Positions 1-13,200 of a stretch of 64,000 nucleotides of DNA are shown one piece after another. This DNA comes from Mytilisepta virgata (lineage: Eukaryota > Mollusca > Bivalvia > Mytilida > Mytilidae), in assembly GCA_028015205.1 (NCBI GenBank), contig CM051521.1:91116513-91180512 (forward strand), read 5' to 3'. Positions within the stretch are counted from its first letter, which is position 1; every line of letters begins with the position of its first letter. Both the position numbers and the translations under genes were made by a program. The notes under the pieces are model-generated. The model saw nothing but the letters and a program-made list of their open reading frames with translations, was not told the origin of the DNA and made no database searches.

Positions 1-2015
1 ATGTTCCCCTTTTTTATATGACCACAAATGTTTGTGATCGTATTATGGTATGTGCCTGTCGTCATCGGCGTCCGTGGACAGTTAAGTTCCCACTCATTTA
101 CTTTTGTTGTATTGAACTTATCCCTATTATATTTTACCACAGCTGTTCCCCATATGAAATACAAGTTGGGATTGATTTTTGGAAATCTGGTCCCTTCCTG
201 TTTTTTCTCGGGGGCATTAAGGGTTTTTTGATAATTTTGGAGTAACTTTAAGTTTCAACCGATTTTTGTGATTTTTGGTTTATAATGTTCCTTGATAAAT
301 ATGGAAAAACTTGTGCAAGATCCGTTTTTCACTATCTCTTACTGTTTTACTGTTTTAGAGATATAAGGGGCCAAAAAAAAGGGAAACACCTTAATTTTCG
401 ATGATTTTTTTAAATGGTTTTCCATAAGAAAAACAATAAAAGTTACTCAAAGCATTTTTTTGTTCTTTTGTCATTGCAGAGATAAAAGGGGCCAAAATTA
501 GCCATTTTGCATGATGCCTAAACTTTATTTTTCATCCAATTTTAATGGGAATTTTTTCTTTTAATTCATCTTGATGAGTGTTTCCAGTGTTATGGCCCAA
601 AGATTTCTTCTATCTTTTACAGTTTTTGAGATAGATGGGGTTAAAAGGGCCAAAAAAGCAATTTGCCTTTATATGTACAAGGCTCACCAAACTGGGCAAA
701 GTGGGTGAAATGTTGCCCTTTAAAAGACTAGATCGGCCTAAGGATACCCCAAAAGGGAGGTTGAAGTCACCCTATCATTTCTGACTTTTGTTAAAATGTC
801 ATAGGCTAAAAGAAAATCTTGTGATGAAATGATTAAAAACTTTGATTTTGTAACAACATCGGTAATTCTAAAAAGCTTGAAGTGAAAATAACTCATCAAT
901 CTGTCATTTTATTAGCAAGTAATTGAAAAATCGGAAATATTTTCTACTATCACAGAATTTGTTGCAAAGGGAGATAAGTCACCTTTTAAATTTGATTTGT
1001 CTCCCTTTGTCTAATTACTTCACAGTTAGGTGCTACCTGACAACATGCAATATTTTAACAAAAAGAATTGATTTGAAAGAGATAATTGTAAACTAAACAA
1101 AATAGAACAGATAAAAGGAATGAAAGGATTCACCATATGGGCATTAAAATTTCTTAGACTTTTGATGAGGGTAATTGGATGGGGTGAAAAAACAACAGAA
1201 TAATGCCTATAGATATAAAAGAATAATTTTTAAAAAAAAAAGATTAAAGAAAAATGGAAAGAAATAAAGAATGAAAAAATAACTCCAGATATTTTTAGCT
1301 CAAAATCTCATAGACAAACAAATCGATGTCACTTTCATCTTGCAATTCAATTTTTAAAATTTTTTTTAAAATTCTATCATATACAATTTTTTGTAGGGAA
1401 AAATGGGAAATAAGACCACATTTTTAATTAAAACAGAATCTTGAACCCCCCTCCAATACAGTTCCTATTTAATTGCATTTTATTTAGCTAGTACACCTCT
1501 ATCATATAATTCAAACCACAGTATGACATGGAATAAAGTAGAAACTTAAATAAGAGTTCAAAATTCACATATATATATATGGGAAGGTAAAAAAAATTGC
1601 AACGACTTCTGACTTCTCTCTCAAGTCTCCCTGTCAGGTCCTCACTTCTCCCTGTTTGGTTGCAAGGGAGAAGTCACTTCTCCTTAAAATTTTGAAGTGT
1701 GGTGAGCCCTGTCTGTAAATTTTTTTATTTGTCATTCAGTTTTAATGGGGATTTTCTTTTAATTCACCACTGTGAAAGCTTTCATTAGTATGTCAACAAA
1801 GTTTTTCTATTTTTTATCAATTTTGAGTGTCCAAAGTCAGCACAATTTTCAGTAGAAATTTTTGTTCTTTTAATTGATCTTGATGAGTACTTTCAGTAGT
1901 ATGTCAACAAATTTTTAGAATCTTTTACATTTTTGAGATACAGGGGGTTAAAAGCAGCAACAAAAAAACATGTTGCGATCGTATCATGCTGCGCTAAACG
2001 AAGCCCTTTATTATA
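1..2015. repeat. Tandem-unit non-coding repeat split by another element
   Basis: Diverged units at about 525-650, 1730-1850 and 1850-1960 share ATTTTAATGGG, TTTTAATTCA and GATGAGT motifs and a 'GAGATA-AGGGG-AAAAG' ending. The flanks carry related GATCGTAT-ATG motifs near 37 and 1975. The middle (661-1712) is a separate insertion. No coding potential. Confidence 0.5.
661..1712. repeat. Inserted repeat with GGCTCACCA / TGGTGAGCC ends
   Basis: Starts near AAGGCTCACCA and ends TGGTGAGCCCT (1700-1710), an inverted pair, with GGGAGAAGTCACTTCTCC just inside the right end. Units of the host repeat resume on both sides. Related right-end sequence recurs at 2700-2798 and 27293-27332. Confidence 0.5.
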
Positions 2016-2147
2016 CTTTAAAAGCTGTATTGTTTTGCATGTGTACAGTATATAATTTCCAATGAGTAAGTTAATTTGGTTGTAAAAATACTTGAAGTGA
2101 TTATTTTTTTGTCATTAGTACCATGGTAGTCCACGAAAAGGTTATTC

Positions 2148-2798
2148 AGGGCTCACACTGGGGGGGGGGGGGGGGGGGGGGGGGGGGCATTCTGACGAAG
2201 AAGTCACTTTGCTTGACTTTGCCTTATCATCTGCTATATTTCAGCTGTGGAAATCGCGGGTATGTGTATGAGAGTGCTTTAAGAGGAAACTTGCGACTTG
2301 TGGTATGAAAATAAAACCAAGCCCTCATTTTTTTCGATAAATAAATAACAAAGGGAGTTATCTTATCAGGAAAAAAACACAGGTAAACTCAGCTGGCGGA
2401 CAGTTTGGACCAGGTCAGACAGTTGTAAGATTCATATAGGCAGTTACATGCACGACTCGAACCATATTGGTAATGAGAAAGAAAACAAGAATGAGATTTT
2501 GAATGAAGTAATGATTAAGTTTTATGAACTTCAGAAGTCTTTATGTTGACTGTGTTGTACACACTTGATGATAGGTTTATAAGTTTGCCTTTAATTAGTT
2601 GTATTGTAAATGCAGAGAGTTGACTAGTGAATCTGAATTCCTTCAAAAAACATTACATGAGACTAGCTATTAAAAACATAATCATGGTGCTTTGCAACGA
2701 TGCGTAATGATTTCTCCCTGTCCTCTCTTCACTTCCCCTTGTCAGCTTCAGAGAGAAAAGCCACTTCTCCCTATCATCCAAATGTAGCTTGAGCCCTG
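2148..2798. repeat. Second copy of the AGGGCTCA-ended repeat, carrying a 28-bp G tract
   Basis: Left end AGGGCTCACACTG at 2148-2160, right end CTTGAGCCCTG at 2788-2798, with the same 'CACTTCTCCCTATCAT' subterminal sequence as other family members. A run of 28 G occupies 2160-2187. Confidence 0.5.
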
Positions 2799-3100
2799 GG
2801 TTATTTCCTGTAGCTTTTATGAGAGACTCAGAACATGTACTTAAAGACATGTAATATGTACATGTATAATTGGTATAGATTTCTAGTGAGGATAGCATTT
2901 CCATATATTGCTTCATTACATTGTAACAGGTGATTTACCAAGTGACAGATAATCTGGTAAATCACATGTAAGAAGAACAGACGTTCTTTTACTCTAGGAA
3001 TTGATGTCACAATTGCCGCGGAGATATATCAAAAGATATAGTCAGTTTTATTTCATTTTATTTATGCTTAGTGGCAGATTCAGTACAATGTAATAAAAGT

Positions 3101-3227
3101 ATAACTAATCGCTGAATTAAAATACCAGAAATAAACGACTTGTGACCCCACTACAGCTGTCATGATTTACTGCATAGATCTGTCACAAGTTGTTTATTTC
3201 TGGTATTTGAATTCAGCGATTAGTTAT
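3101..3227. repeat. Foldback (MITE-like) element
   Basis: Near-perfect inverted repeat: arm 3101-3145 (ATAACTAATCGCTGAATT...) pairs with 3182-3227 (...AATTCAGCGATTAGTTAT), with about 36 bp between. Only a few mismatches in about 45 bp. No coding capacity. Confidence 0.8.
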
Positions 3228-3668
3228 AATATAAGTATTATAAAATTGAGAACAAATACATTTCCTTGATGCAGTATTTTAAGACTAATGATGCATGTTA
3301 TTGCTTTTTTCTTTCCCCTCTTATAATGTGTGTTTTTGGTGTTAATTTCACATTTGAGCACACCTTGGGTTGTGAATTTCCAAATTCTGCATGAAGAGAA
3401 CTTTCACTGAGATTAATTGAGGCAATATGGATGGTTGTCATAAACATACCTAGTTTAATGTACAAATGTAGTAGTGAGGTTTAGAAACAGTTACAAATTT
3501 TTTTTTAAAAGTGAAAAGCTTTAAGAAATTGAAAATTTGTCTACTCACAGCTATAATTTTGATTATCCATTGGTTGTTTGTTAAATAAAACAGATTGGAA
3601 AAAAAACCAGTTTGATAATTTGCATGAAAAAATTTTTCATGGATTTTAAGTTTGTTATTTATTTACAG

Positions 3669-3864
3669 GTCCAAAAAGCCGCTTACAAAACAGACTCTTT
3701 TTTCATTTATCACACAAGTTTGGTGATGAGAAAAGATTAATGACCTACCATCAGAGTTTACAAGACATAATTGAAGATCAGCTGTCGTTAGCCTCTATAC
3801 ATTACCTCCGGAGTCATTACCAAGAAGCTATAGATATATATAAACGTATTTTATTAGACAACAG
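3669..3864 (+). CDS. IFT56: IFT56 coding exon (first in window)
   Basis: Acceptor ATTTACAG ends at 3668; donor GTTTGT begins at 3865. Two leading bases complete a codon from an upstream exon, then [20 protein letters not shown], and later [19 protein letters not shown]. Ends with AG of a split Arg codon. TPR helices. Confidence 0.93.
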
Positions 3865-6800
3865 GTTTGTATTTTTATTAAAACAGAGAGAAACAATGGA
3901 ACACTTACAACTGAAATTATAAATACTGAAAGTCTAAAATCAGTGCATATAATGGAGGGATATGGCTGATTAAATCTTCAAACAAAGTCACTACATATAC
4001 ATGTACATGGCAAAACTTTTAAGAATTATTGCTGTTCCTCATTTAAAAGTCACAGTAAGACTTTCAACAGAGAAAATTTACAGTTATTGTACATGTATAT
4101 CATTTATAATTAACAAGATTTAATGCCCCCCAAAAAAGTTTCTAGGTTCTCAGGCACCGCCGCATCCGAAAAAAACTCCCATGTCGGGGGATTTTTATTC
4201 TTGGTAAAATCCAGAATTTTTTTCAAGTCCGTTCTAGAAACAGTCGATACTTATTATTTCATAGTACGCTTGAAATAAATAATGATTATAGTGCTTTAGC
4301 TTGCCTTAAACTAATGGAAGGGTTGGTCACACCTGATGCCCCTAGAGTCCCATAAATGTGTCATTTCTTTTAGAACATGTTTTTATTGTCATTAATTGAC
4401 CTTATTAAGTTCAAAGCTTAAGTACCTTTTGCTGTTACAAAAAATCTGCAGAGTTGCTCCCCTTTGATAATCAATTTTCTTTTCAATTCAATTTTTTTCT
4501 GATAAGAAAAACATAAAATTTATATTTAATTGTTGAATAACAGATAAAAAATGAATTTTGAGAAAAAATTATATTCTTCTTTTGAAAAAATGTGTTTCCT
4601 AAACTTTTTTGTGCATATAGTTTTATGTAATTCTGTTTCCTAAACTTTTTTGTGCATATAGTTTTATGTAATTCTTTTATGACTTGGGTTATATTCATGC
4701 AATCAGTAAAGTGAGTGTTGTAAAAAAAACTTTTAAATTCCATTGTTTGCTAAGGCATACAGAACTTTGTTTTTATTTGGATATCTAAATGACACCCAGG
4801 AATGATATAAATCACATATTTGTTGTTTTTTTCTGTGTTTTTTTTTTTGCTCAAACAAAAAGGTCGATCTCCAAAAAAAAGCCTCCCTCCCTCATCCATT
4901 TTTTTCAGAAGTGGCCTGAGAACCTAAGCATCTTTTTTGCATGAGATTTCTTTGCATTTAAATATGGAATATATTGAGCAAAAAACAGTTGACATTTCTC
5001 TGACACTTTAAAAGCTTTTGTTCACTTACATATAGGGGTCCTTGGTGGCCGAGTGGTCTAGGTAGTTCGTCATGACTACTAATGATCACTAGCCTGTCAA
5101 CACTGAGGTTGTGAGTTCGAATCGCACCTGTGGCGGGGTGTGTTTGACTCCGATCTTAATTGACAAGGATTGCCAATTTTCCTACTGAAGGTCGGTGGTT
5201 CTCTCTGTATACTCCGGCTTCCTCCACCAATAAAGACTGGCCACCACGAAATAGCCAGATGTACTGAAAACGGCATAAAACCCCAACTAAAAAACAAACA
5301 AAACTTACATATAGTGTTACATTTTAAAATATTACATATAATATGTTTGTACTATTGAAAATAGAGTTAGCTTAATTTTCAACATAAATGCCTATTAAAT
5401 CTTTATTCTTATTTTTTCCAGAGATTTCTTGGCATTAAATGTATATGTAGCTCTGTGTTATTATAAGTTGGACTATTATGATGTATCACAGGTAAGTTGT
5501 CTTGCATTCATTGATTACAAATACAATAGAGCTTTAAAGTTGATTGAACAGTGGGGACAACAGAGAATTTTGATGGTGGTTTGAATAAATGAAGTATTTT
5601 GAAAATGAGAGAGTGGTGAAACTTATCTTTGGTATTCCAGAAATTAGGGTTTGTGTGATGAATATTCCAGTTGCATATAGTTTGATGAGGAATGAGCTTT
5701 GTATGGTCTTGTATGACTTGCAACTTCTAGGTGATAGATTGTTGAAAAATAAGACAGGTGCAGTATCTGGAGCAAGGACTGTTTACCCTTCTGGAGAACC
5801 TAGCCTCAGCCTTATTATCATACTGGGTTTGTCTCTCTATTTGAGTAAAGTCTTTTCAGTTGCTTTTTATTAGCTCACCTGGCTCAAAGCCAGGGTGAGC
5901 TTTTGCCATCACTTTGCATCCATCCGTCCGTCATCTTCAGTCCGTCTGTTAACTTTTCACATTTCAATCTTCTAAAAAACAACTTAACCAAATGGAACCA
6001 AACTTGGCAGCAATGTTCCTGGGAAGGTCCTTTACAGAATTTATAATTTTGGTTCTGATTGAATATTCAACATGGCTGTCAGGCCTAGTAATGTGTTCTG
6101 ATTGGCTGAAATTTAAAAAATCTTCTTGTCAGAAACCACAAGACCAAATGAACTTCTTCTTTGCAAGAATGTTCCTTAGATGGTCCTCCACCAAATTTAT
6201 ACTTTTGGTGCTGTTTGGAAATCTTCTTGTCAGAAACCACAAGACCAAATGAACTTCTTCTTTGCAAGAATGTTCCTTAGATGGTCCTCCACCAAATTTA
6301 TACTTTTGGTGCTGTTTGGAAATCCAAGACATCCGCCACTATGGGATATAGTTAACATATAGGACCTTATGGGAAATACATACAAACAACTTCTTCAAAA
6401 CCTTTTGACAGATTGAATTAATAATATGCCTGAATGATTGTATGATGGTCCTGTGCCGAATTGTAATTTTGATGCCGATCAGAAATCCAAGATGGCTACC
6501 ACTGCAGGACATAGTTAACAGTGTACCAAATGTTTCCAAAATCTTGTCAGAAACCACAAGACCAAATGAACTTCTACTTTGTAATTTTGGTGCCGATTGA
6601 AAATCAAAGATGGCCATCCTCCATGGGACATAGTTAACATAGGACCTTATGGGAAATACATACAAACAACTTCTTCTTCGAAACAGTTTGACGGATTGAA
6701 TTGATAATATGCCTGAATGGTTGTATGATGGTCCTGTGCCAAATTTATAATCAAAGATGGCTACCACCGCAGGACATAGTTAACTCAGGATTCAATGTTT

Positions 6801-7207
6801 CAAAAATCTTCATGTTTTAACAGACCTTACATTTTCCAATGGGCTAATAGAAGCCAGGTGAGCCTCTAGTTTGATAACTTCAACGATACCTTATATAAAA
6901 CAACGTACATCCCTTGTTGCATGAAGACTACATATTTAAAAAGAATTATTTTATTTATCTTTTGTGAGGGATACATGTATATACATTCTAATTTATTTAC
7001 ATATTTGTATATTCAGGAAGTTCTAGCAGTATATTTACAACAATATCCAGACAGTGCCATAGCTTTGAATCTCAAAGCTTGTAACCATTTCAGGCTGTAT
7101 AATGGGAAAGCTGCAGAGGTAGAGTTACAATGTTTTTGTTTTTTATTTGCTCAGATACAAGTATATAAGTTTTTAACATATTTTTTATACCCCCTGCAAA
7201 CAAAGTT

Positions 7208-7238
<31 letters not shown>

Positions 7239-10200
7239 GCTGTATATAGGAATCAACCCGTCTGTCTGTCTGTCCATATGTCTTGTAAGCACAACTCCTC
7301 CTAAACTGTTCAATGGATATTGATGAAACTTTATATGAAGGTTGGGCATCATATGTTGATGTACATGAAGCAAGATAATTATCGCCAGAGGCTTGCAAAG
7401 GGAGATAATCCAACTTAGGGGTTTTTTACATGTGTTTAAAGCTTGTAAGTGTAACTCCTCCTAAACTGTTCAATGGATTTTGATGAAACTTAATATGAAG
7501 GTTGGTCTCATATGTAGATGTGCATGAAGCAAGATAAGTATCTCTGGGTGCTTGCAAAGGGAGATAATCCAACTTAAGGGTTTTAAATTTTTAAAGCTTT
7601 TAAGCGCAACTCCTAAACCATTAAATGGATGTTGATGAAACTTTATATGAAGGTTGGCATCAAGGAAGATAATTATTGCCGGATGCTTGCAAAGGGAGCT
7701 TATCTAACTTAAGGGTCTTACATGTTTAAAGCTTGTAAGTGCAACTCCTAGTATTGCAAGCGGGGTTATCACTAAGGGGGACCGATTCACTGTATGCACT
7801 GAAATCGCTGTATTTTTTCTGACTTCAATACAAGATACGTGGGGGCCGCTTACAGTATTAACGATATGGTTTTTATTTACGTTATTTCAGAACTGGGGCA
7901 ACATTTTTATATGCCTTTGGTATTTTAGCCATGATTTGATTCATATCGTTTTCAAAGTTTTCAATAATTAATCGAAACTTAAATGTTTGGTCAGGGTCGA
8001 TACACATAATTTATTCTATTTATGAACATCAGCGACTCGAAGCAATTTCTAACTCAATGGACTGTACTGAAAAATGTATCATGATACGTATCGTAAATCT
8101 ATTGCAATACTTACTGTTTGTCAAAAAAGTGTATCATTACACCACTAGGTATCGCTCAGTGATGTCACTCACAGTTATAGTTTTATTATTTGTTCGTCCA
8201 TTGGATACTTCATAGAAAGGTTGCCATTAAATTTATGACACAAAATCATTGAATATTTTTGAAAAAAGTCTTAAACAGTTGACTGCTTTATTGTAAAGCG
8301 AAAACAAGGTTCGGTTTTGCACCAGTTGATTTCACACTACAGTACTACTGTGTATCCTATGTACTTCATAAATTGATATCTTGATGAAAAAGTTCCAGCT
8401 TTGGCAAGCCTTTTCTTAAAGTTCACATGTTGGAAACAATGACCAGGCACATGCTGATAGCTTCTAACTATTGGAGATAAACCTTGCAGTTGTTCAACAA
8501 CTTCACATTTGATTTATGGTGATGTCAGATTTTGTACACAGAAAATGGAAAATTTAATTGTTAAAAATTTGATTCCTCTAAGCAATAGAAAAGGCAATAA
8601 TTAGATATGACAAATTGAAACAATAGGTACAATTAACACATACATGCATGTAATTACGAATTTTCCCATGAAATAACTAAGATTTATCAGGGACCCACAG
8701 TAGTTGATCTATGACTTCATAGAACAATTTTGAGGCCAAAGAATTAATACTATGGCAAAATATGTCTGCTTAATGAAATACGAAGACGACTGTATCATAT
8801 TGTAATAATTTCCACCATGAGTTATGAATTCGCAAACTGAGATACTGGTAAAATGTTATTGGATATATGCAATGATCATGTCGTAAATTGATGTTCATGA
8901 ATTCTAAATAAAAAATAACCATTTATTCTTGGAGGATAAAACAATATATGTACATTGTCGGAAAATATATAATTTATTTGCACTTGCCACAAAAAAGGTG
9001 AGAAATGCTTGGTAAACTTTCTACCTGTTTCTAAGGCTCATACAAATAAAATGTATATTTTCCCAAAATGTACATATAATATTGTATATATATATGTGAT
9101 ATCTAAGTTTAAGCAAAATACATGTATAAATGTAAAATAACAATCCTTCCTTTTATTTGTTTAAAATTATGTCTGTATTATTATAAAGTGTTGTAAAAAC
9201 AAACAAGGAAGTCATCGTGCACACTACCATATTTTGCCTTTTCTTTCATTTAAATAGTAAGATTCATCATCATCTTCCTGCAGAAAACGTGTCTTTTTGA
9301 GTTTTGAATGCTGTTTTTGCAAAACCTATTGTAATTATATATACATGTATTTATATAACTCCTATGTAACTTGTATTTTAGGCTGAACTGAAAAGTTTAC
9401 AAGAAATGGCATCGCCATCTTTTGTTTTTGCCAGGGATCTTGTTAAGCATAACCTTGTGAGTGTTATATATGTTTTTAGATTTTATCAAATATTTATTAT
9501 TTAGAATACTTATAATAAAGCATATGAAAGTTAAGTCTCCTAACCATACTTAATTAAGAAATGCATGAGAAGTTAAAAATTTGTTTATTTTATATGTAAA
9601 ATTGACTCAAGATTAATTAATGCTTTCATGGGGAAATTGCTTCATAAAATATTTATTATATTTTGTTTGTTTTGCTATTTCTTTGTTGATTCTCGACCTG
9701 TTAGCAGTTATTAATAAACTCTGGATTTTAAACATTTTAGTTACTATTATAATATGTACTTTGCATAATCATTAATTAAATAAATTTACATGATTTTTTT
9801 AAACAGGTTGTTTTCAGAGGTGGAGAAGGTTCATTACAGGTATTACCTCCCCTGATAGATGTCATTCCAGAAGCTAGACTCAATTTAGTTATATACTATT
9901 TAAAGCAAGGTAAGTATTTATTGTAAGGAGTTTAGAAAGTGATTAAGGGATATTGCTATGTTTTATTAACAATGTTTTGACATATTCTGGTACCTTCATG
10001 AAAAAAATAGGTCCTTCCTTGATCCTTAAAAAAAGGAGTTGGCAGCCCTGGGCATATAGGCATATAATGGATAATATTCATTTAATTGCTTGGAAAGTTT
10101 TATGGAAAATTTCTCAGTTGTATACACTTTCAGATCATTACTAGTTTTCTCATGATCTGTTTTGTCACAGTAGGTTCATTTACAAGTTACAACAATGTTT

Positions 10201-13200
10201 TTATTTATGGACTTGTTTTGTGTCCCTCAGATCAAAGTTCATTGGAGGTCTTGATCCATATATTTAAATGTTCAAAAGCCAGATATATCTGCATTTTTTA
10301 GATGATGTACCAGAAGCATACAATTTGATAAAAGACTTGGAACCCACAACACCCCAAGAATATATCCTGAAGGGTGTGGTTAATGCAGCCCTAGGCCAGG
10401 AATCTGGTTCAGTTAGTATTCTTTTAATATTTCTTAGTTTGTTTGTTTAGTTGGGGTATTATGCCGTTTTCAGCACATTTGGCTATTTTGCGGCAGCCAG
10501 TAAATTTGCTTTTATCTAAATTTGATAGATTTTAAATGAAATGAAATTTGACATTACATGGAGCCTTCCTTAAATGAAAATAAATTTGATATAAAATAGA
10601 TTTATGTGTAAGAATATGGAATGGACATTAGCAAAATTGAAACAGTAAAAGACTGATTACATATAAGGGACCAGATGTGGGTTTCAGAAATGTGACCTAC
10701 ATCATCAGTTAATGAACAAAAAATATGTAACATATTCTGTAAAATTTAGTACAGATCCCCCCAAAAAAACATTGTTTTAGACAGTAAACATACATGTATA
10801 AATAGTAAATAAACTAGAGAGGATACAGAAAACACATGGTCCTAGCATATTGAAAGTGTCATGGTTAAACATGTTTATAACTATTCAGACCTTCCCGAAA
10901 TGCTGGATCAGTTGCTTAACAATGGTGGACTCTTATACTAGGAAAATCATACTGCATGTACTTTGAATTCAAATAAATGAGATTTTCATGGTCACTATTC
11001 GGGTACCTGTTCAAAAAGAAAGTGGTTCTCCAACAGAACCGAAGGTATTGCTTGCATATAGGATATTTTTCAAAATGGCACTTTTTTTTATTTACGAATA
11101 TTTGTTTTTCTTTGTATAGCATATAGTTTTTTTTTCAAAAGCTGTAGCAATATTTTCCCTGGTGTGTGGTGTTACATATTCTTTGAAACAATTAACTATT
11201 TTTTTATCCTAATTTCGTAGTATTAATGTAGAACAACGTCTTTATAATTATTTTTGTATTCTTTACTATTTGGCATAGAAAAACATGACTACATAGAGAA
11301 TGAAAACTTTTTGGCAGAACTACAGTTTTGCTCATGTTTTTTTTATCTGGTCAAAATAAAATTTATCTCTGTGAACTGTTGCATAACCAACTTGGAGGTC
11401 TCACCCCAAACCCCTCCACCAAACAGAATATTTTTGTGTTAAAAAAGCATGCCAAAATGAATAGTTGACTTCCAGTACAGTTCTCATAGTTTTGTTGAAG
11501 AATGTAGAAAACACTTCTACATGTAAAAGCACATTAATCAGCTTGAATTCTCTCAATTAATACAACTTCACGTACATTTGTATGTCTTTTTTAATTCCTA
11601 TGATTGTGTAAAACAAGAAACAACATTCTAACCCAATACGAAAACCTTTCTGGCATGTGACAGGAAACAACGCTAAATTTTATTTAGGCCTTATTGTAAT
11701 GTGATAAAAAGGTAGGTGAAGTTTTTTTTGTTTTTTTTTTTTGGGGGGGGGGAGGGTTCCTTGTGAAGTATTTCAACTGTTTTGATTGACAGTTCAGTAA
11801 GTAACTTACTTGTAATAGTAGTTTTTTGTCTCGCCTTGACGGAGTCAAAAGGCGAGACATAGGTATGCTGTTTCCGGCGTCGGCGGCGGCGGCGATGGCG
11901 TCAACAATGTATTAGTTTGTGATTAGCTCAGTTTTATGGGGATCCACTAGTGGTAGGTCAATGATAATTGGTATGCAGATGTATTACCATTGCCACATCT
12001 CATTGCCATGGAGATTATTTGGCTCCGCCCCCTCAGTCATGGTCTATTGACTTTGAATGGTTTGCTTACTTTACATGTATTAGTTTGTGATTAGGTCAGT
12101 TTATGGGGATCCACTAGTGGTAGGTCAATGATAATTGGTATGCAGATGTATTACCATTGCCACATCTCATTGCCATGGAGATTATTTGGCTCCGCCCCCT
12201 CAGTCATGGTCTATTGACTTTGAATGGTTTGCTTACTTTACATGTATTAGTTTGTGATTAGGTCAGTTTATGGGGATCCACTAGTGGTAGGTCAATGATA
12301 ATTGGTATGCAGATGTATTACCATTGCTACATCTCATTGCCATGGAGATTATTTGGCTCCACCCCCTCAGTCATGGTCTATTGACTTTGAATGGTTTGCT
12401 TACTTTACATGTATTAGTTTGTGATTAGGTCAGTTTATGGGGATCCACTAGTGGTAGGTCAATGATAATTGGTATGCAGATGTATTATCATTGCCACATC
12501 TCATTGCCATGGAGATTATTTGGCTCCACCCCCTCAGTCATGGTCTATTGACTTTGAATGGTTTGCTTACTTTACATATATTATGAGTCTGGTGGAGAGG
12601 AACCTTGAGGGATCCTGTACTGGAAATCAACTATAAGTAACTATAAGTAAACAAACAAAATTATATTTTATTGGACACAAAGCCAAGCAAAAAGATTTTT
12701 GTCTCGCCATGATGAGGTTGGGTTGAAAAGCTACACATAGGTATGCTAATTCGTGCATATTCATTGACTGAATATTTGCATAACTTACATGTTAAAGTAT
12801 TGCTATCAGCGGCGGATCCAGAACTTTTTGTAAGGGGGGGGGGGGGGGGGGGGGGGGGGGCTGACTGACCTAAGGGGGGCCCACTCCAGTCATGCATCAG
12901 TGATTCCTATATAATCAACCAAATTTTTCCCACAAAATTTTTGTATTTAGGTTTGGGAACGACTTATAATAAGTCAATGGTATTTGGTATCCAGTTGTAT
13001 TAGCATTCACACATCTCATTTAAATGGAGATTGTTTAACCATGTAACTCAGTTATGGTTCATTGACTTTGAATATTTGCATAACTTGTGTAAGATGTTAA
13101 GGTATTGCTATTATAATTTCAACATTTGCATAATCAAAATTACAAAAAGGCGAGACATATCTCTGTGATAACAGTTTATAATTGGAGTGTAATGCTTAGA

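Larger units (their letters stand above)
11828..13156. mobile_element. GTCTCGCC-ended elements, two adjoining
   Basis: Left end GTCTCGCCTTGACGGAGTCA at 11828 forms a hairpin with AAAAGGCGAGAC just downstream, followed by a GGC-rich microsatellite and the 167-bp array. A second GTCTCGCC at 12701 pairs with GGCGAGAC at 13149-13156 to bound a shorter element, itself interrupted by a segment with a 27-bp G tract. The same terminal hairpin occurs at 60400-60430. Confidence 0.6.

Noticed and set aside
5035..5125. Possible tRNA-Leu/Ser gene
   Set aside because: A and B boxes are present, but it is the head of a SINE with a body, AAAC tail and several dispersed copies.
6085..6767. Minus-strand open frames of 60-142 codons
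   Set aside because: They lie in the AGCTCACC element and repeat with its units.
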